Of a stretch of 64,000 nucleotides of DNA, positions 18,442 to 31,300 are shown piece after piece; within the stretch, counting starts at the first letter, position 1; each line of letters begins with the position of its first letter. The DNA is from Leishmania donovani (taxonomy: Eukaryota; Euglenozoa; Kinetoplastea; Trypanosomatida; Trypanosomatidae), in the NCBI RefSeq assembly GCF_000227135.1, contig NC_018255.1:1093804-1157803 (forward strand), given 5' to 3'. The position numbers were made by a program, and so were the translations under genes. Under the pieces are notes generated by a model. It worked only from the letters and a program-made list of their open reading frames with translations, searched no databases and was not told the origin of the DNA.

Positions 18442-19416
18442 TCATAGCCCTGCCTGCGCCCTCTCCTCCTGCAGCTCGGCGATCGTGCTGGCGAGACGCT
18501 GCTTCCCGAGGTCCCCATTCAGCTTGCCCGAGACAACAGTCCACTCGCCGGCGTGGCACGTGCACGGAAAGGAGAAGATGAGACCGCTCGGCACGTCGTA
18601 CGGGTTTCCATCCGAGTACACGCCCATCGAAACGTACACGCCCTCTGGTGTGCCATGTATCCAGTCATGTACGTGGTCCACGGCGGCCTTGGCGGCGGAC
18701 ATGGCTGAGGAAAGGCCGCGTAGTTGGATGATTTCGGCGCCGCGCCCGCGCACCACTTGCACAAAGTCGTCGTTGAGGGCACCGCCCTTGATCGCTTCGC
18801 GGGCCGGAGTGGTGCCGATCACAGCGTTGTCAATGTCGGGTACCTGTGTAGAGCTATGGTTGCCCCAGATGATCACGTTGCGCACCTGCGACACCGGCAC
18901 ACCGGCCTTGCGAGCCAGAAGAGACAAGGCACGGTTGTGGTCGAGGCGGGTCATGGCGGTCACATGACGGGGATTCAACTTCCCCTGAGCTGACTTGAGG
19001 AGGATGAGAGCGTTGGTGTTGGCCGGATTGCCGACAACCACCACGCGGCAGTCTGGCGCTGCCACGGCAGCGATAGCCTCACCCTGCTCCTTGAAGATGC
19101 GCGCGTTCATCTCGAGGAGGTCCTTGCGTTCCATCCCTGCCTTGCGCGGGAAGGCGCCGCACATGATGGCAATGGCGACCCCGTCGAAGGCAGCACGCGG
19201 GTCTGCCGTAATGACAACCTTCTCAAGGAGAGGAAAAGCGCAATCTTCGAGCTCTGCTTCGACGCCGGCAAGCGCCTTTAGGGCGGGCTCGATATCCAGC
19301 AGGCGGAGCTCCACATGCGTGGTGGGCCCGAGGAGGACACCGCGCGCGATCAGCGGTACCAATGCATAGCCGATCTGGCCCGCTGCACCCGTCACGGCCA
19401 CCTTCACAGCGGACAT
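18442..19416 (-). CDS. MDH: Malate dehydrogenase, cytosolic type (EC 1.1.1.37)
   Basis: 324 residues from the ATG at 19416 (MSAVKVAVTGAAGQIGYAL). It interconverts malate and oxaloacetate with NAD(H). The Rossmann loop TGAAGQIGYA is at residues 9-18, and the ribose-binding acidic residue D41 is in LRLLDIEP. The mobile-loop arginines R91 and R97 are in CGAFPRKAGMERKDL, the malate-specific pattern. NPANTNAL, R157/D159 in TRLDHNRAL and catalytic H187 in WGNHSSTQVPD complete the site. The C-terminus (ERAQAGL) has no PTS1-type tripeptide and the N-terminus has no presequence, so it is the cytosolic rather than the glycosomal or mitochondrial isoform. Length and motifs match cytosolic MDHs of animals and plants. 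The upstream frame (PPPLLLLFFFLL) is a pyrimidine-rich leader, not protein. Confidence 0.97.
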   Translation of the reverse strand: MSAVKVAVTGAAGQIGYALVPLIARGVLLGPTTHVELRLLDIEPALKALAGVEAELEDCAFPLLEKVVITADPRAAFDGVAIAIMCGAFPRKAGMERKDLLEMNARIFKEQGEAIAAVAAPDCRVVVVGNPANTNALILLKSAQGKLNPRHVTAMTRLDHNRALSLLARKAGVPVSQVRNVIIWGNHSSTQVPDIDNAVIGTTPAREAIKGGALNDDFVQVVRGRGAEIIQLRGLSSAMSAAKAAVDHVHDWIHGTPEGVYVSMGVYSDGNPYDVPSGLIFSFPCTCHAGEWTVVSGKLNGDLGKQRLASTIAELQEERAQAGL

Positions 19417-19476
19417 TTCGCAGTGTGAGAGGTGCAGCAAAAAAAAGAAGAGAAGTAATAGGGGTGGAGGAAGGTG

Positions 19477-19492
19477 ACACACACACACACAC
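19477..19492. repeat. Short CA repeat
   Basis: (AC)8 run upstream of the MDH start, between the ATG and the nearest candidate splice AG, so possibly within the 5' UTR. Confidence 0.85.
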
Positions 19493-19733
19493 GTAATGCT
19501 CCGTTGTTGTCGTCTTCACTCGTCCTCGAAGTTTGTGGTCTTCTGTCGAGTTGAGGGCTCGTTGGAGGAGAGGGTGGCGAGAGGGGTGGGAAGGTGGTTG
19601 ATGGACACGCCACTCGGAGAGGCTGGGGAGAGGGAGGCTAGAGGGGGCTCCCTGCTGTGTGTATCGTGGCTGCAGGGCACCAGAAGTAATCCTTTGCCGT
19701 TGCACAGAGGCGGTCGAGTACCCCCTCCCATCT

Positions 19734-19736
<3 letters not shown>

Positions 19737-19769
<33 letters not shown>
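19737..19769. repeat. (CA)16 microsatellite
   Basis: Uninterrupted 33-nt CA run in the spacer upstream of MDH. It is the longest dinucleotide run I noticed in the window. Confidence 0.95.
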
Positions 19770-19771
<2 letters not shown>

Positions 19772-20247
19772 CACTCGATGGAGGAGGTGGGGCGGGGCCA
19801 ACAGGCGAAGGACTCGCGGAAAAGTGTCGTTGAGGCGCAGTAAAGAGTCACTTTCCGCTACATTTTTGGCAGCCCTCCTAAGGCCTTGTGCACAGACAGC
19901 AGCCATAGAAGCGGTGGTGCAGCAAAGGAAAGGGGCAAGGGAGTGGACGCGTCGCTGCTGTGCCTCGGAGAGGCCTCTGATATGCCTCTGGGTGAGCACC
20001 AAAAGAAGCGGCATGCGCAAGGTCAAGCAGGGCAAGGCGCCATAGCAGAGAGACAGAGGGCAGGAGATGAGATCCAACACGCCAAAGTCTGTCTGTCTGT
20101 CGGCCTGAGTGTCTGCGCCTTTCTCTAATCGACACTTAAACGCGCGCGCGCACACACAGAGGCAGGCATCGCTTTTCACAGTGATTCACAGGCTCAAGCC
20201 TCAACGGCGAGAAAAGTGACAACGCCGCCCGTCTGCCTGTCCGTGCG

Positions 20248-20997
20248 TCACCCCACAGAAAACCCACCGAAGCGGACGCCGCGCAGCACATCGTTGAGAT
20301 CGTGGCCGCCACGGGGCAACAACTCTCTCGAAATGCGCTCCACCTTGGCGCTGTCGGCAGAGAAAACAAACACGCTTCGTATGTCGAAGAAGGCGTGCGA
20401 GCATTCAGCGTCGGCGTAGTAGGTCACCTGGGTGCCGATCTCGAGGTCTGCGGTGCACTGCTCCACCCAGCTCTTCACCTGCGACACACCTCCAACTAGG
20501 GTGGGCGACGAAGAGGTTGCGGGGGGACTTTGCGCGGACGAGGTGAGGTCGACGCGAAGAAGCAGCACCGACTCCTGAAATTCACTGAGCTCGTTGATGA
20601 TGTCTTCCACACCGCGCAGCTTCCGTGCCGGTCGACGCGGACCATCTCCGGCGACGTGGAGCAACATGATGCAGTGAGTGTCGAGGGCCCCATACAGCAG
20701 GTCTACGTCGGTGGACACGGACAGCGACTCTGCGAGCCGGCGTGCAGCATCAGTGTCTACGGTATCAAGGAGCGCACGGCGCAGTGCCGCGCTCACCTTC
20801 GCCGCGGCCCGCGTGTGATTGTCCTTCCAGCTACGCTGCTCGGTCTCCTTGCCTGACTCTCCCGCGTTCAAGCGAATGGCTTGCAGTGCATGGAGGGACA
20901 TGAGTTCTTTGAGCAGCAGCGTCTGCCGGTCCCGGCGAGGCACCTGTGGTGCTGCCTCGAGCCACTCCAACAGTACTTGGTCAACCGTCTGGGCCAT
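20248..20997 (-). CDS. Hypothetical protein, 249 aa
   Basis: Starts MAQTVDQVLLEWLEAAPQVP at the ATG at 20997. The frame continues open upstream to 21666 without a better-supported start, through sequence with UTR-like composition. The protein is soluble and mixed alpha/beta: an N-terminal helical part (residues 1-110, with QTLLLKELMSLHALQAIRL), then strands HCIMLLHVAGDG, SVLLLRVDLTSS, TQVTYYADAEC and IRSVFVFSADS. It ends GVRFGGFSVG. I do not recognise the family. Codon use is like its neighbours, which supports a real gene. Confidence 0.75.
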   Translation of the reverse strand: MAQTVDQVLLEWLEAAPQVPRRDRQTLLLKELMSLHALQAIRLNAGESGKETEQRSWKDNHTRAAAKVSAALRRALLDTVDTDAARRLAESLSVSTDVDLLYGALDTHCIMLLHVAGDGPRRPARKLRGVEDIINELSEFQESVLLLRVDLTSSAQSPPATSSSPTLVGGVSQVKSWVEQCTADLEIGTQVTYYADAECSHAFFDIRSVFVFSADSAKVERISRELLPRGGHDLNDVLRGVRFGGFSVG

Positions 20998-22360
20998 GGC
21001 CGGATGCCTAGACGGGACTTGTCGTGCACGTGCGTGTGTGTGCAGATTGCGGCTGCTGAAGGGGTCTGTGCACGCAATCCCTTTACGATATATTCCTCTA
21101 TGCTGTATTTGTTTTCCGTCTCGCTGATGCGGCTGCAATGACAGCGCGGGGCAGCCGTCCACTCCTTCGCCGCTCGCCACTGCCAGGTTGAGCACGACAC
21201 GTGTGGATGGGAGAAAGGCGGCGTAGGGCGAAGAGAAACCGCGCAGAGGTAAGCAGCGACTGCGTCGTGTGAGGAGTCCAGGAGGAGGGCGGTGAGCAGC
21301 GAGGGAAGGGGGGGGGGCGGCGGTCGTCACCAAGGATGGGAGATGAAGAAGGTGGACTCCGCAGGTGGGTGTGTGTCGGCGCAGCATCCCTACCTGTGCC
21401 TGCATCTGGCGGTTGAGACGCCGCAAAAGAGCGACCCGCATTACAGCGCCCGCACCCAGCGAGTGAGGCTCGGATGCGGCAGTCGCGCTCGTGCTGCGGA
21501 TGCGGCTGCGATACTCCGTTGCTGCCCTCTCATTGCGGGGAGCCGCTTCGCACAGGTGTGCACCTCGTTGATCATCTTGAAGGAAGCACGCAGATAGGCA
21601 AAGAAGTTTACATCCACGCCAAGAGGGACAGAAAAAGGTGCAGCAGCACTGCGCGCTGTCTCGCATACATCACTGACGCTATTCTAACAGAAAAGGGCGA
21701 GCACACACACACACACACACACACTTGTATCAACACAGAGACGCACGCACGCCGCAGCACCGGCAGCGCAGAGGAACATCAGCGCTGACAGCGACGGTGG
21801 CACAGCACGTGCGAACGTCTCCGTCTACAAATCAGAGGCGGCGCCCACCCACCCACCCACCCCCTCTTCCTCTACACACAAAAAAAATAGGAATACGCGC
21901 GCATGGAAACGCAGCCGACAGGCGTAGAGGGAGGGAAAAGTGCGCAGCAGCACAGACTTGTCTCATTTACATCCGAGAGGTGCGCAAATCACAAGGACGA
22001 GCACAACAAGCTCGCTACACGAAATAGAAACAGCCCCACCCAGCGCCCCTGAGGGGAGGGACGATGTTGGTGGTCGTCACCGTTATCTTGTCGTGGGCGT
22101 GTGTATGCGCGTGCGTTCCTGTGCGCATGTGTGCCCAGACCGCCCCACCACGCACACAGGAACACACATAGCCAAAGGGCTCGCTAACCCTGAAAGTAGA
22201 GACGGACAAGAAAGGAACACAGCAACGGCACAAGCCAGAGAAGCAACGTAAATGCGGTCTCGCACATACACGCAGAGAGAAAGAGAGAGGAAGAGACGGG
22301 GGCGTGACAGGCGCAGCCTTCCCCATCTCCGGTGTGCTTCGATTGTTCTTCCTCCGCCTT
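20998..22360. other. 1.36-kb spacer downstream of the dynein gene
   Basis: Contains the dynein 3' UTR and the upstream signals of the 249-residue protein gene. It includes a CA run, a CCCA-repeat patch at 21845-21861 and an A-tract near 21881. No gene or RNA recognised. Confidence 0.5.
21702..21724. repeat. CA microsatellite, about 11 units
   Basis: Uninterrupted CA dinucleotide run in the dynein/hypothetical spacer. Confidence 0.95.
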
Positions 22361-25300
22361 CTATTGATTCAACGCGCACACGCAGGCGGAGCCCTTAAGC
22401 AGCCAGTAGTCGGAGCCATCCACCGACGGCACCTCGATGGAGAGGACGTAGTTGGAGCTGGCGCCCAAAGACGAGATGACACCAGCGCGTATCGTCGTGC
22501 GGTACAGGGGGACGGCGTGAAAGTCGGCTGGCTTCGCGTGCGATGGCTCCGGCAGGAAATGAACAGGCGGCAGCACAGCGTAGGGCTCTCCCGGCAAGGA
22601 ATCGGCCATTACTCGTCGTTCGAAGTCCCAGCGCCACGCGTCCGTCTGGATGCCATACACGAAGCACCCACGCACCGGCCCCGACGTGATCGCCTCCGGC
22701 TCCACGCCCAGAACTTCGTAGCGGAAGCCGAGCTTGTCCACCGACACCCCCTCGGCGCGCGCGAAAGCTTGGTACACGCCTGTCATGAAGGCGCTCGGGT
22801 TGAAGAAGCCGCCGATCCAGAATGCCGCCGGCTCCCCCTTCTGCAACCACGACCGGATGAACTGCACGCGGGCGAGCAGGTCGCGGTACCACGCCCCGAG
22901 CGGCTTTAGCGAGGCGTAAGACACCGTCGTCCACAGCTGCGGAACCTGATCAGCAAGGAAGGAGCTGTACATGGCGTCGAGGTCGGAAGAGAGGACAGTC
23001 AGCCCTTGCAGCGCCTTCTGCATGTCAGAAAGCGTCTGGCGTATTTTGTCAAGCAGCTTGTTGTATTTCACCAGCTCGTGCGCCAACACCGTCGACATGG
23101 AGTTCGGCAGCCCGTTCGCGAGCGTCGTGAAGGTGCGGGGTCCTGCTTCCTCCCGCGTCAGCAGGGCTGGTAGCGTCGCCTCAAACTCCTGGCATTTGCG
23201 GCGCACCTCTTCCTCCGGCGTCGCGCCGGAGCCGCCAGCGGACCCGACTAGGCGGGGCTGGATGGACACGATCTTCGTCAGTAGGTACTCGCTCGTCTGC
23301 AACTGGTAGCGCAGGTTGGCGTTCTCGTGCATGCCAAAGATGGCAGGGTCATCGACGAGGGACATGGCTTGGATGTGCTCCTGCGCCTCGGCCAGCGTGC
23401 CGCTCGCGGGGACGATGTACTGCCCCTCCTCGCAGAAGCGGTGACCCTCCTCGAGGATGCGGGGGCAGAGGTAGTTGCGCAGAATGGTGAGCAGCGTGCC
23501 ACGGTCCTGCGGGTCGGTGACACGACCGCCGTAGTTAATCTGCCCAATAATGTACTCGAGCGACTCCCACGGAATTGCCTCCTGCTCCTCAAAGAACAGT
23601 CGCAGCCACTGCTTCGACACGTGGAAGTCCGTGTCATTCCACTCGTACTTGACGTTCCACCCGAGCGGGCCAAACTTGCGCCGCTCGAGAACGACGGAGT
23701 GGAAGAAGCATAAGCCGTACAGCAGCTTCTTGAAGGCGCGCCCCTTCAACTCCTTACCGCCGATGGCCTCGTCGCCAAAGTTCTCGTACTCCTGTGGCGT
23801 CAGCTCGCCAAAGCAGCGCAGCATATTCGCCCGCAGCCCCGTCGGCGGCTCGTTCGTCAATTTCACGCTCGACTGCAGCACAAACACAGGGAAGAAGTCG
23901 GTGGGCATCGACGTGAGCCAGAGGCGGAAGTCTTTGTGGATCTCGGACGCCCCGGCAGCGTCGGGCTGCAGACTTGCGACGGCCGCCGACAGCTCCGGCA
24001 TGAACGTTTTCGAGAGGTGGCAGTTCTGCAGCAGCGCCCACGCACCGGACTTGCGGCACGTGGCGATGAGTCGCTTCGCATTCTCGCTCTGGCCTTGGCC
24101 CAGGCTTACGCACTGCAGTTCCCGCTCCTCGGCCTTGGCGAGGGACCGCAGCGCCTCCATCGGGTCCGCGCCCTGAGAAAGGATGAAGACAATCGGTGTG
24201 TGCGCGGTGCTGTCCTTGAGGGTTCGGGTGAGGTCCATGGGCGGCATCTCGATGAACTCTGCCCCCATCGTCTGGTGCACGTAGTCGGAAAGCGCGAAAG
24301 AAAGCTTCTCCTCACGGAAGCACCGGATCAGTAGCACACGCTGAAAGAGGTGTAGACGCGACTGCCAGTCGCCGGGTAGTATGGCGGAGTGGGGCACGTC
24401 GGACTGTGCGTACTCCCGCCACGCCTCCGGCTCCGACTCCATGCTGGCGACAAGATCGTGAAAGGTGGACACGGTGCGGCTGAGCGCCTCGGCCAGCTCC
24501 CACTGTACACGGCTCATCCATGAAGCGAGGGCTGGCGACTGCTCCGGCAGCTCCGAGGCAACAAAGGCAGTGGCACGCACAAAGTACTGCCACTCCTCGT
24601 CTGCGATCACGCCGTCGTGCCGGGCGATCGCCGTCGCTATGAGCAGCGACAGGATGGTCTTGTCCTTGTTGAAGAGACCGCGGCAGATCTGCGTGTACGT
24701 GGCCCTCGTGAGGTTGCTGATCGCAGCACGAAGGTGGTCTTCCAGCATGGCTGGGTCCGCCTCCGTGTACCCGGGAGGCTTTGTGGTGCCCTCCACCTCG
24801 TGCTGCACCAGCTTCACAAAATACTGAAGCGAGTACTGGTACATCGGATCCATGCGGCCTACGTCGGCTAGCACAAAGAACAGCAACGCCGCCCGCACGG
24901 CAACGCTGCGGTAGCGCTCGCGGGCTGTCGAGATGATCAACATCTTCTCGCTCGCCTCAGCTTGGCTGCGGCTGATCACCTCCGCGCTGGACTGCGCGGA
25001 CTGCAGCTCGCGGATAAGATCTTCGTCGTCGAGGATGTTGCCTTTGGTGCTCTGCAGGCGCTCCAGGATGCTCTCCTCGATCGCTTTGAGGCGGCGCTGG
25101 CCCTGGGCGATGCGCTGGATGATGGAGTTCTTTTCCTCCTCCATGGAGCGCTGCTCGATGGACACGACCTCGCCGAGCATCTGCTCCGACAGTCCTTCCA
25201 TCGTGACAGTGAAGTTGAGCAGCGTGACGCGGGTGCTGATGTCCGGCAAATACACCGGATTCGGCAGCTTGCTACAGAGGAACATGCGGAAATTGGGGTG

Positions 25301-28300
25301 GTAGTCGATCGGCCCAGATTGCGGGGTGAGCTGGATCTGCAGGCCGCCACTGTCAGCCGTGAAGACGCGTCGCGCGATCAGCGGCTCCAGCGCCGGGTCC
25401 AGAGACTCACCAACGTCGTCAATGATGACGACACCACCAAGTCGGATCTGCAACTCGAGGGTGCGCATCCACGTCGGGTCCGTCAGCTTGACCACACGCA
25501 GCATGTTGCGGTTCTTCGACGCCACCGCGCCTGACCCGCTCGCTGCCTGGGTCTGCTGGAACTGCCGCAGCAGCCACTTGACAGCCTGCTCCTGTGGGTC
25601 GATGAAGAGCGGCCAGCGGCGCGGAGCCGTCGACAGCATCGCTACAATAGCGTTCTCAGTGGACGTCTCGTCGCTTGGCAACCCGTTCACCTGCCAGTTC
25701 AGCGTGTCGACCGGGTCGCCGAGGGCGGTGGTCAAGGAGAAGTTGCCCACTTCACATCCACGCTCCGCCAGTTGCGCCGTCCACTGCGCAATGAGCCGCT
25801 GACGGAACGCCGGGGTGAAGGCGCCGAAGTAGGCGACCGAGGCGCTCGCCATAAATACCTGCAGCGGGAGCGCGGCCAGCTGAGCCCTCAGCAACTTGAT
25901 ATTCTCCGTCCAGCGGGCCCCTTCGCTCCTGAGAGAGCCGGACAGCGTCTCGGCATTGCGGAGGCGGATAATACACAGCTGCAGCCCTTTTTCCAGGTCA
26001 TTCTTTTTTGCAACGCTGCTTTGGTAACGCTGTTCGAGATCGGACAGCTCCTTCTCCACCTCCTTCAGCTGCTGCTGTGCGGCGTGCAGCTTCGCATTTG
26101 TCGCTGCCAAGTGCTGCTCCGCCTCGGCCGCGGCCTGCCGCATCGGCGCCACCTCCTTCACCACCTTCGAGTACTCGTTGACGGCGTGCACCCACGCACA
26201 CAGCGATCCGCACGTCTGCGAGCCCTTCGACGAACACACCTCGACCGTGAACTCGGAGTCGTTGATGTACTTCTGCACCTTCTGCAGAATCGCCGGCTTC
26301 ACGTTGTCGGTGGGGTACCCGCGGATCATGTCCAGCAGAGAGCGGTGCGACAGAAACTCGCGCGCGCCCTTCCAGTCGGTGTTGCCAGACCACGCGCCGT
26401 TGAAGTCCTTCACATCAAACATGGTCATGCACGCCTGCGTCGTCTTCAGCACCGCCGAAGGTGGGTTGGCGAAGGAGCGGAGCTCGTTGAGGTCGCTGGC
26501 CTGGATCGTGTCGAGCGCCGCCTTCGCCTTGTCGATGATCGGCTTCGCCTCAGCCAGGCGTGCGTTGGCCTCTGCCGCGATCTGAGACGCGTCGTGCTGC
26601 TGCACCGTCGCGCTCTCCTGCTGCGCCCGCACCTGCACCTGCACCTCCGCCGCCTTCGCCTGCCGCACCTTTAAGTCCGCCACAACTGCCTGTGTCTCCT
26701 CGGACGCCTTCTCCAGCTGCGGCCGCTTCTCCTCGATTTCGACCTTCATCTTCGTGATCGTCTCCTCGGTTTCGCGCATCTTCTCTGTTCCGTTCTCGAC
26801 CTGGGCGAGCTGCGCCTCCACCCGGCTGCGCCGGCTCTGCAGGAGCGCCTTGTACGTCTCGATGAACTCCAGGTAGGAGGTCGGGGTAATGTAGTAGCGC
26901 CGGCGCAGCTCATCGTAGTACTGCTGCGCCATCTCGGTTGTCGCCGCGTGTACATCGACGCAGAGCTGCGGTAGCTTCTCGTGGAAGCTTGCCGGCACCG
27001 CGCCTGCCATATCCTGCAGCATGCGCTTCGCCACCCCCTCTAGCGCCTCTCGCGGCCACTCGTCGAACCAGTCGACGGAGCAGCAGTTGGTGAGCGACGG
27101 GAACTGGCGGCAGCGGGTACGGAACTTGTCGCCCACCGGGCTCATGCAGAGCGCCACATGCATGTTGTCACGCACACGGCTGATGAAGAAGTTGTAGATG
27201 TCCTCTCTGCTGGTGATGCCGTGCTGCTGGGCTGCCTCAATGCACGCATTGACGCGCTTCTCGCGCTCCTCGGAGTTGAAGAGCGACGGCACCTCGCCGG
27301 AGTTGAGGATGTTGTTCACGTCCTCCAGCATCGCCTCGTCAACGATTTGGTTGTCGGAGAGCAGCATCACGCACGGCTCGTTCTTTACCCCGGCGTACGT
27401 GTAAACCTCCAGCAGGAACTCGTGGAAGTCGTTCATGCTGTAGCCCTTGCCGACGGACGTCTCGAAGATGCGGCAGCCGCCGATGAAGGAGGCGAGCCTG
27501 GTGAGGGAGCGCTTGCCCGAGCCGCCGACGCCGACCAGCAGCACGTTTCCGCGCGGCTGCCGTAGAATGCGGATAATGCGGGCAATGTGCTCACAGTGAT
27601 CCTTGAAGAAGACGAGGCCCAGCTGCGACGCCTGCACGGTGGCGGTACCGCCGGCCGCGTCGTCCGGTTTGGCGGTCGCCTCTGTGGCGTTGTAGTCGTC
27701 TTGGTACTCCTCGAGAACCTGCGCCAGCCGCTGCGCCTCCGGTACCTCCTCGTATACTTTCTCGACTGACCCGAAGCGAGTGAAGTCCGCCCACAGCACC
27801 GGCGATGCGATCAGGCTTTCCGCCGCGCCGGGAAACACGCGGGACGCCGCCTCCGCGAGGACGCCCTCCACGAAGTAGCGCCGATCCTCTACCGTGGCGA
27901 GTCGGTCGTAGAAGCACCGCATCACTTCGTGCATCCACAGCCGCACAAACGTCTCGGTGTCACGGCAGACGCGCGGAATCACCTGTGTCATGCCCTGGAA
28001 CACCTTCGAGAGGTCGCGCAGGTTGAACGTGTAGTGCGGTGTGGTCGGCCGCGGCCTCAGGGCGTCGCGGATCGTGTTGAAGACGTCCACAGTGGCCATC
28101 ACGAGCGTCGGCACCATGTCCTTTACCTCGCGCGCAAAGTTCTTCGCCTCGACAAAGCCTCTCAGAATGGAGCCGAAGATGCGCTTCATTGAGTCGTCCG
28201 TGAGGGTCGCCACTTGGAGCAGGTGGAACAAGCGGGTAAGGCGTGGGGTGATGGGGTTGCGCCCGCCCTCTGGCGGGCCACAGGCGGACACGACCGTGAC

Positions 28301-31300
28301 GTCCTGCACCGTCTTCCACATTCCAGCCAACTTGCGGTCGTAGAAACCGCCCTGGCCCATCAGCTGTCGCAATAGCTCGATCGGCGGAGACGCACCGAAC
28401 ACTTCCACGGCTGGCATGTTCAAGTCGTCAATGAAGAGTACGACAGACTTGCCCGGAGCGGCGCCGAGCAAGTTCTTGCGCTTCGGCTTCAGCTTCGCCT
28501 CCATCAGCTCCTGCGTCCTCTCCGATGACGTTTGCGCGCTGAACTGGAAGGTGACAAGCGACAGCTGCAGCGGCTCCTTGTTGCGCTGGAGGCAGTCCGC
28601 CATGATGAATGTCTTACCGACGCCGGTTTGGCCATTGAAGAGGATGGGCTTCTTGCACTGAAGCAGCGTCTGTGCGATGGTGCTGTAGCGTACCGTGTCC
28701 ACAGTCGGCACAAGGATGTTGAAGTATGGCGTGGCAGGGTTGTAGGTGAACTCAGGCACCAGCGACTCCCAAGGCACGAGCAGCCGCGTTGAAAAGTTGA
28801 TGGTGTAGTCGTACACACTGCCGTAGTTGGGGAAGCGTGCCACCGACTCGAGAAGCGTGCGCGCCATTGTGTCGAAGCTCTCCATCGCAGCGTGGTCAAC
28901 GTTGCCGCCGACAGACCACACAAATGAAAAGGCAAAGATGGCGTTGCAGATTTCGTTGCGCTCGCGAAACATCGGGTCGTCCGACGGCGGCGGCGCCTCG
29001 CTGACGGGGTCTGCCATCAGCTGCACCTTATTCACCTGCATGAGCGCCGTGAACAGGTCGCACAGGGACTGCACGACGTTGATGTCGCCGGCACTGATCA
29101 GGCTTGCCGACGCGGGCAGCTGCTTCAGCCAGGTAAGCCCCTTCTCTACGTAAGCGTCGAAGAGGGAGAGGATGTAGGCGCGGCACTGCGGCTGCGCGCC
29201 GGCAGCAGCGAGCTTCGTCTCACTCCACTGGCATGCCACGGCGTTCCACGGCAAGTCCTCAGCGTCCACATACACCATGCCGCACCTCGACACCGTCGCC
29301 GGGGAGGCCACCGCCAAATCCGCAACCTCGAACAGCATGTGGATCGTGTCGGGTAGCTTGATACGCTCACCGCTGTCAAGGCAGAGCAGTTTGCTGTCGT
29401 CCAGTACCGAGTTCAGCGACTCGATCCAGAGCGTATCCACAGGGCCGTCGAAGACCATCCACCGGTGATCCGACGAGATCTCTGAGGCCCGCACGCACTC
29501 CTTTGCAATGGCAGCGAGCACACCATCCTTCCATTCGTTCGTGTTCACGTCCAGCCGTCCGTACAGCTCGTGCAAGAGCACCGACTTGGGGTTCAGCACG
29601 AACTCGATGACAGGGCGCGCCATCTTGTTCGCGCTCTCTGCCATGGCGAGATTTGTCAGAGCCCCCGCAATGCACTGCCGCGCCTCCGTCTTACCTGTGC
29701 CCGTCACGCCGACCAGCATCACGCCGTGCCGCACAATGAGCGTCTCGTAGAACTGGATGCCCTTCTTCACCCACTGCCCGGCGTCGACTAACTTCTTTTC
29801 GGCCATGATGTGCTGCATCGCTGGTAGCAGCTCCTGATACTCGCGCTCCGGGAAACTCACGCCGGGGAACAGGTCCTGCATGATGCCGCGGAACAGCGGA
29901 ATATCCTCCGCGACGAACTTCGGCACGTTCGAGTCGTTACACGCCACGATCAGGGTGAGGTCCTCCTCCACGTCCGGCTGAGAGCGCTTAAGGTCGCCGG
30001 CCATGACGAGGATCGACTTCAGCGCACGCATACCGAAGTCGTAGTGGTCCTGCGGCGACAACTGCTCTGAGCTGAGCTTGTAGAGCTGCGTGATCTTCAG
30101 CGACAGGTCGTGGGCGTTCTTGAAGCCTTCCGAGTAGAGGATCACCTCGGCAATCATGCGGAAGTCCGGCGTCATGACCGCCACGGGGCGGAACAGGATC
30201 TTCAAGTTGTCCGGCAGCTCCGTGCGCCCAGCGTAGCCGGGGTTCATGGTGACGAAGGCGCCGTACGTCGGCCTCACCCGTACATCGGGCGTGCCCTGGA
30301 ACGTGAACGTCTCCTGTGCGTTCTGCAGCGCCAGCTTGATCTCCAGCAGCTGGGATGCGATGACGGAGAGCACCTCGATGTTGATGCGGTTGAACTCGTC
30401 AAGGCAGGCCCACGCGCCGGTCTGGATGAGACCTGAGAAAAACTTCTCCATCATCTTGTACGTGACACCGTCAGAGCAGTTGTACACGATGCACTGCCGC
30501 GCCAGATTCTTGGCCAGGTCCTTCACCGTCTCCGTCTTGCCAGTCCCGGCCGGCCCGGCAGGGGAGGCACCGAGATGCAACTTCAAGGCACCTGTCACGG
30601 TCATGTAGATGCGGTCAGTCAGCGGGGTGATGACGAGTCGCCCCTGTGCACCGAGGTACTCGTAGCCGTAAACGAACCGGGAATTGTTCTGCCGGATGAA
30701 CACCGTGCCATTGCCGTCCGCGTCCTTCTCCCAGTACACGCGCAGCTGCTTTGTCCAGCCGAACTCTAGCGACTCGGCGACGCCGCTGTCGCACATCTCC
30801 TCGACAAGGTCGCGGCCGTGCACGTCGATCGTGATGATTGTCGAGAGGAGAATGCGCTGTACCTTGGAGAGGTTGCGTGCCGTCAGCTCCGCCAGCACCT
30901 CGAGGTTGCGGCGCTGCTCGTCACGCATGCGGAGCATGAGCTGCGGGGAGTCGATCTTGTCCAGCGCCTCCTCGACGCTACGCGTCCACAGAAGTTGCTC
31001 GACGATCAGCACGAGCTGCACTGGGTGTTGAAACATCCAATCGGTGCGGTCCTGGCGAGCCTCGTAGTCTTCGAGACAGCGCTGGGCGCGGCCCCGTAGC
31101 GTCGAGAACATCTCGCGCTCCAGCAAGTCCATCCAGGCTTCCACCGGGCCACGCGCCTTGATGCCCTGATGGTCCAGTTCCACTTGCTCCCCCTCCATGG
31201 AGTTCATGTGCGTGATGTCGTTTTGCGCCGACAGCGTGAGGGACTTGACGCCGTCGAACATCTTCAGCATGTGCGGCATCATCAGCTCTGGTGTCTTGGC

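Larger units (their letters stand above)
19417..20247. other. MDH upstream spacer with pyrimidine tracts and two CA repeats
   Basis: Minus-strand pyrimidine-rich stretches lie at 19440-19455, 19557-19600 and 19625-19650. No AG occurs between the ATG (19416) and 19498, so the spliced-leader acceptor is probably at or beyond 19499. The remainder should be the 3' UTR of the 249-residue hypothetical. No gene seen. Confidence 0.5.
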
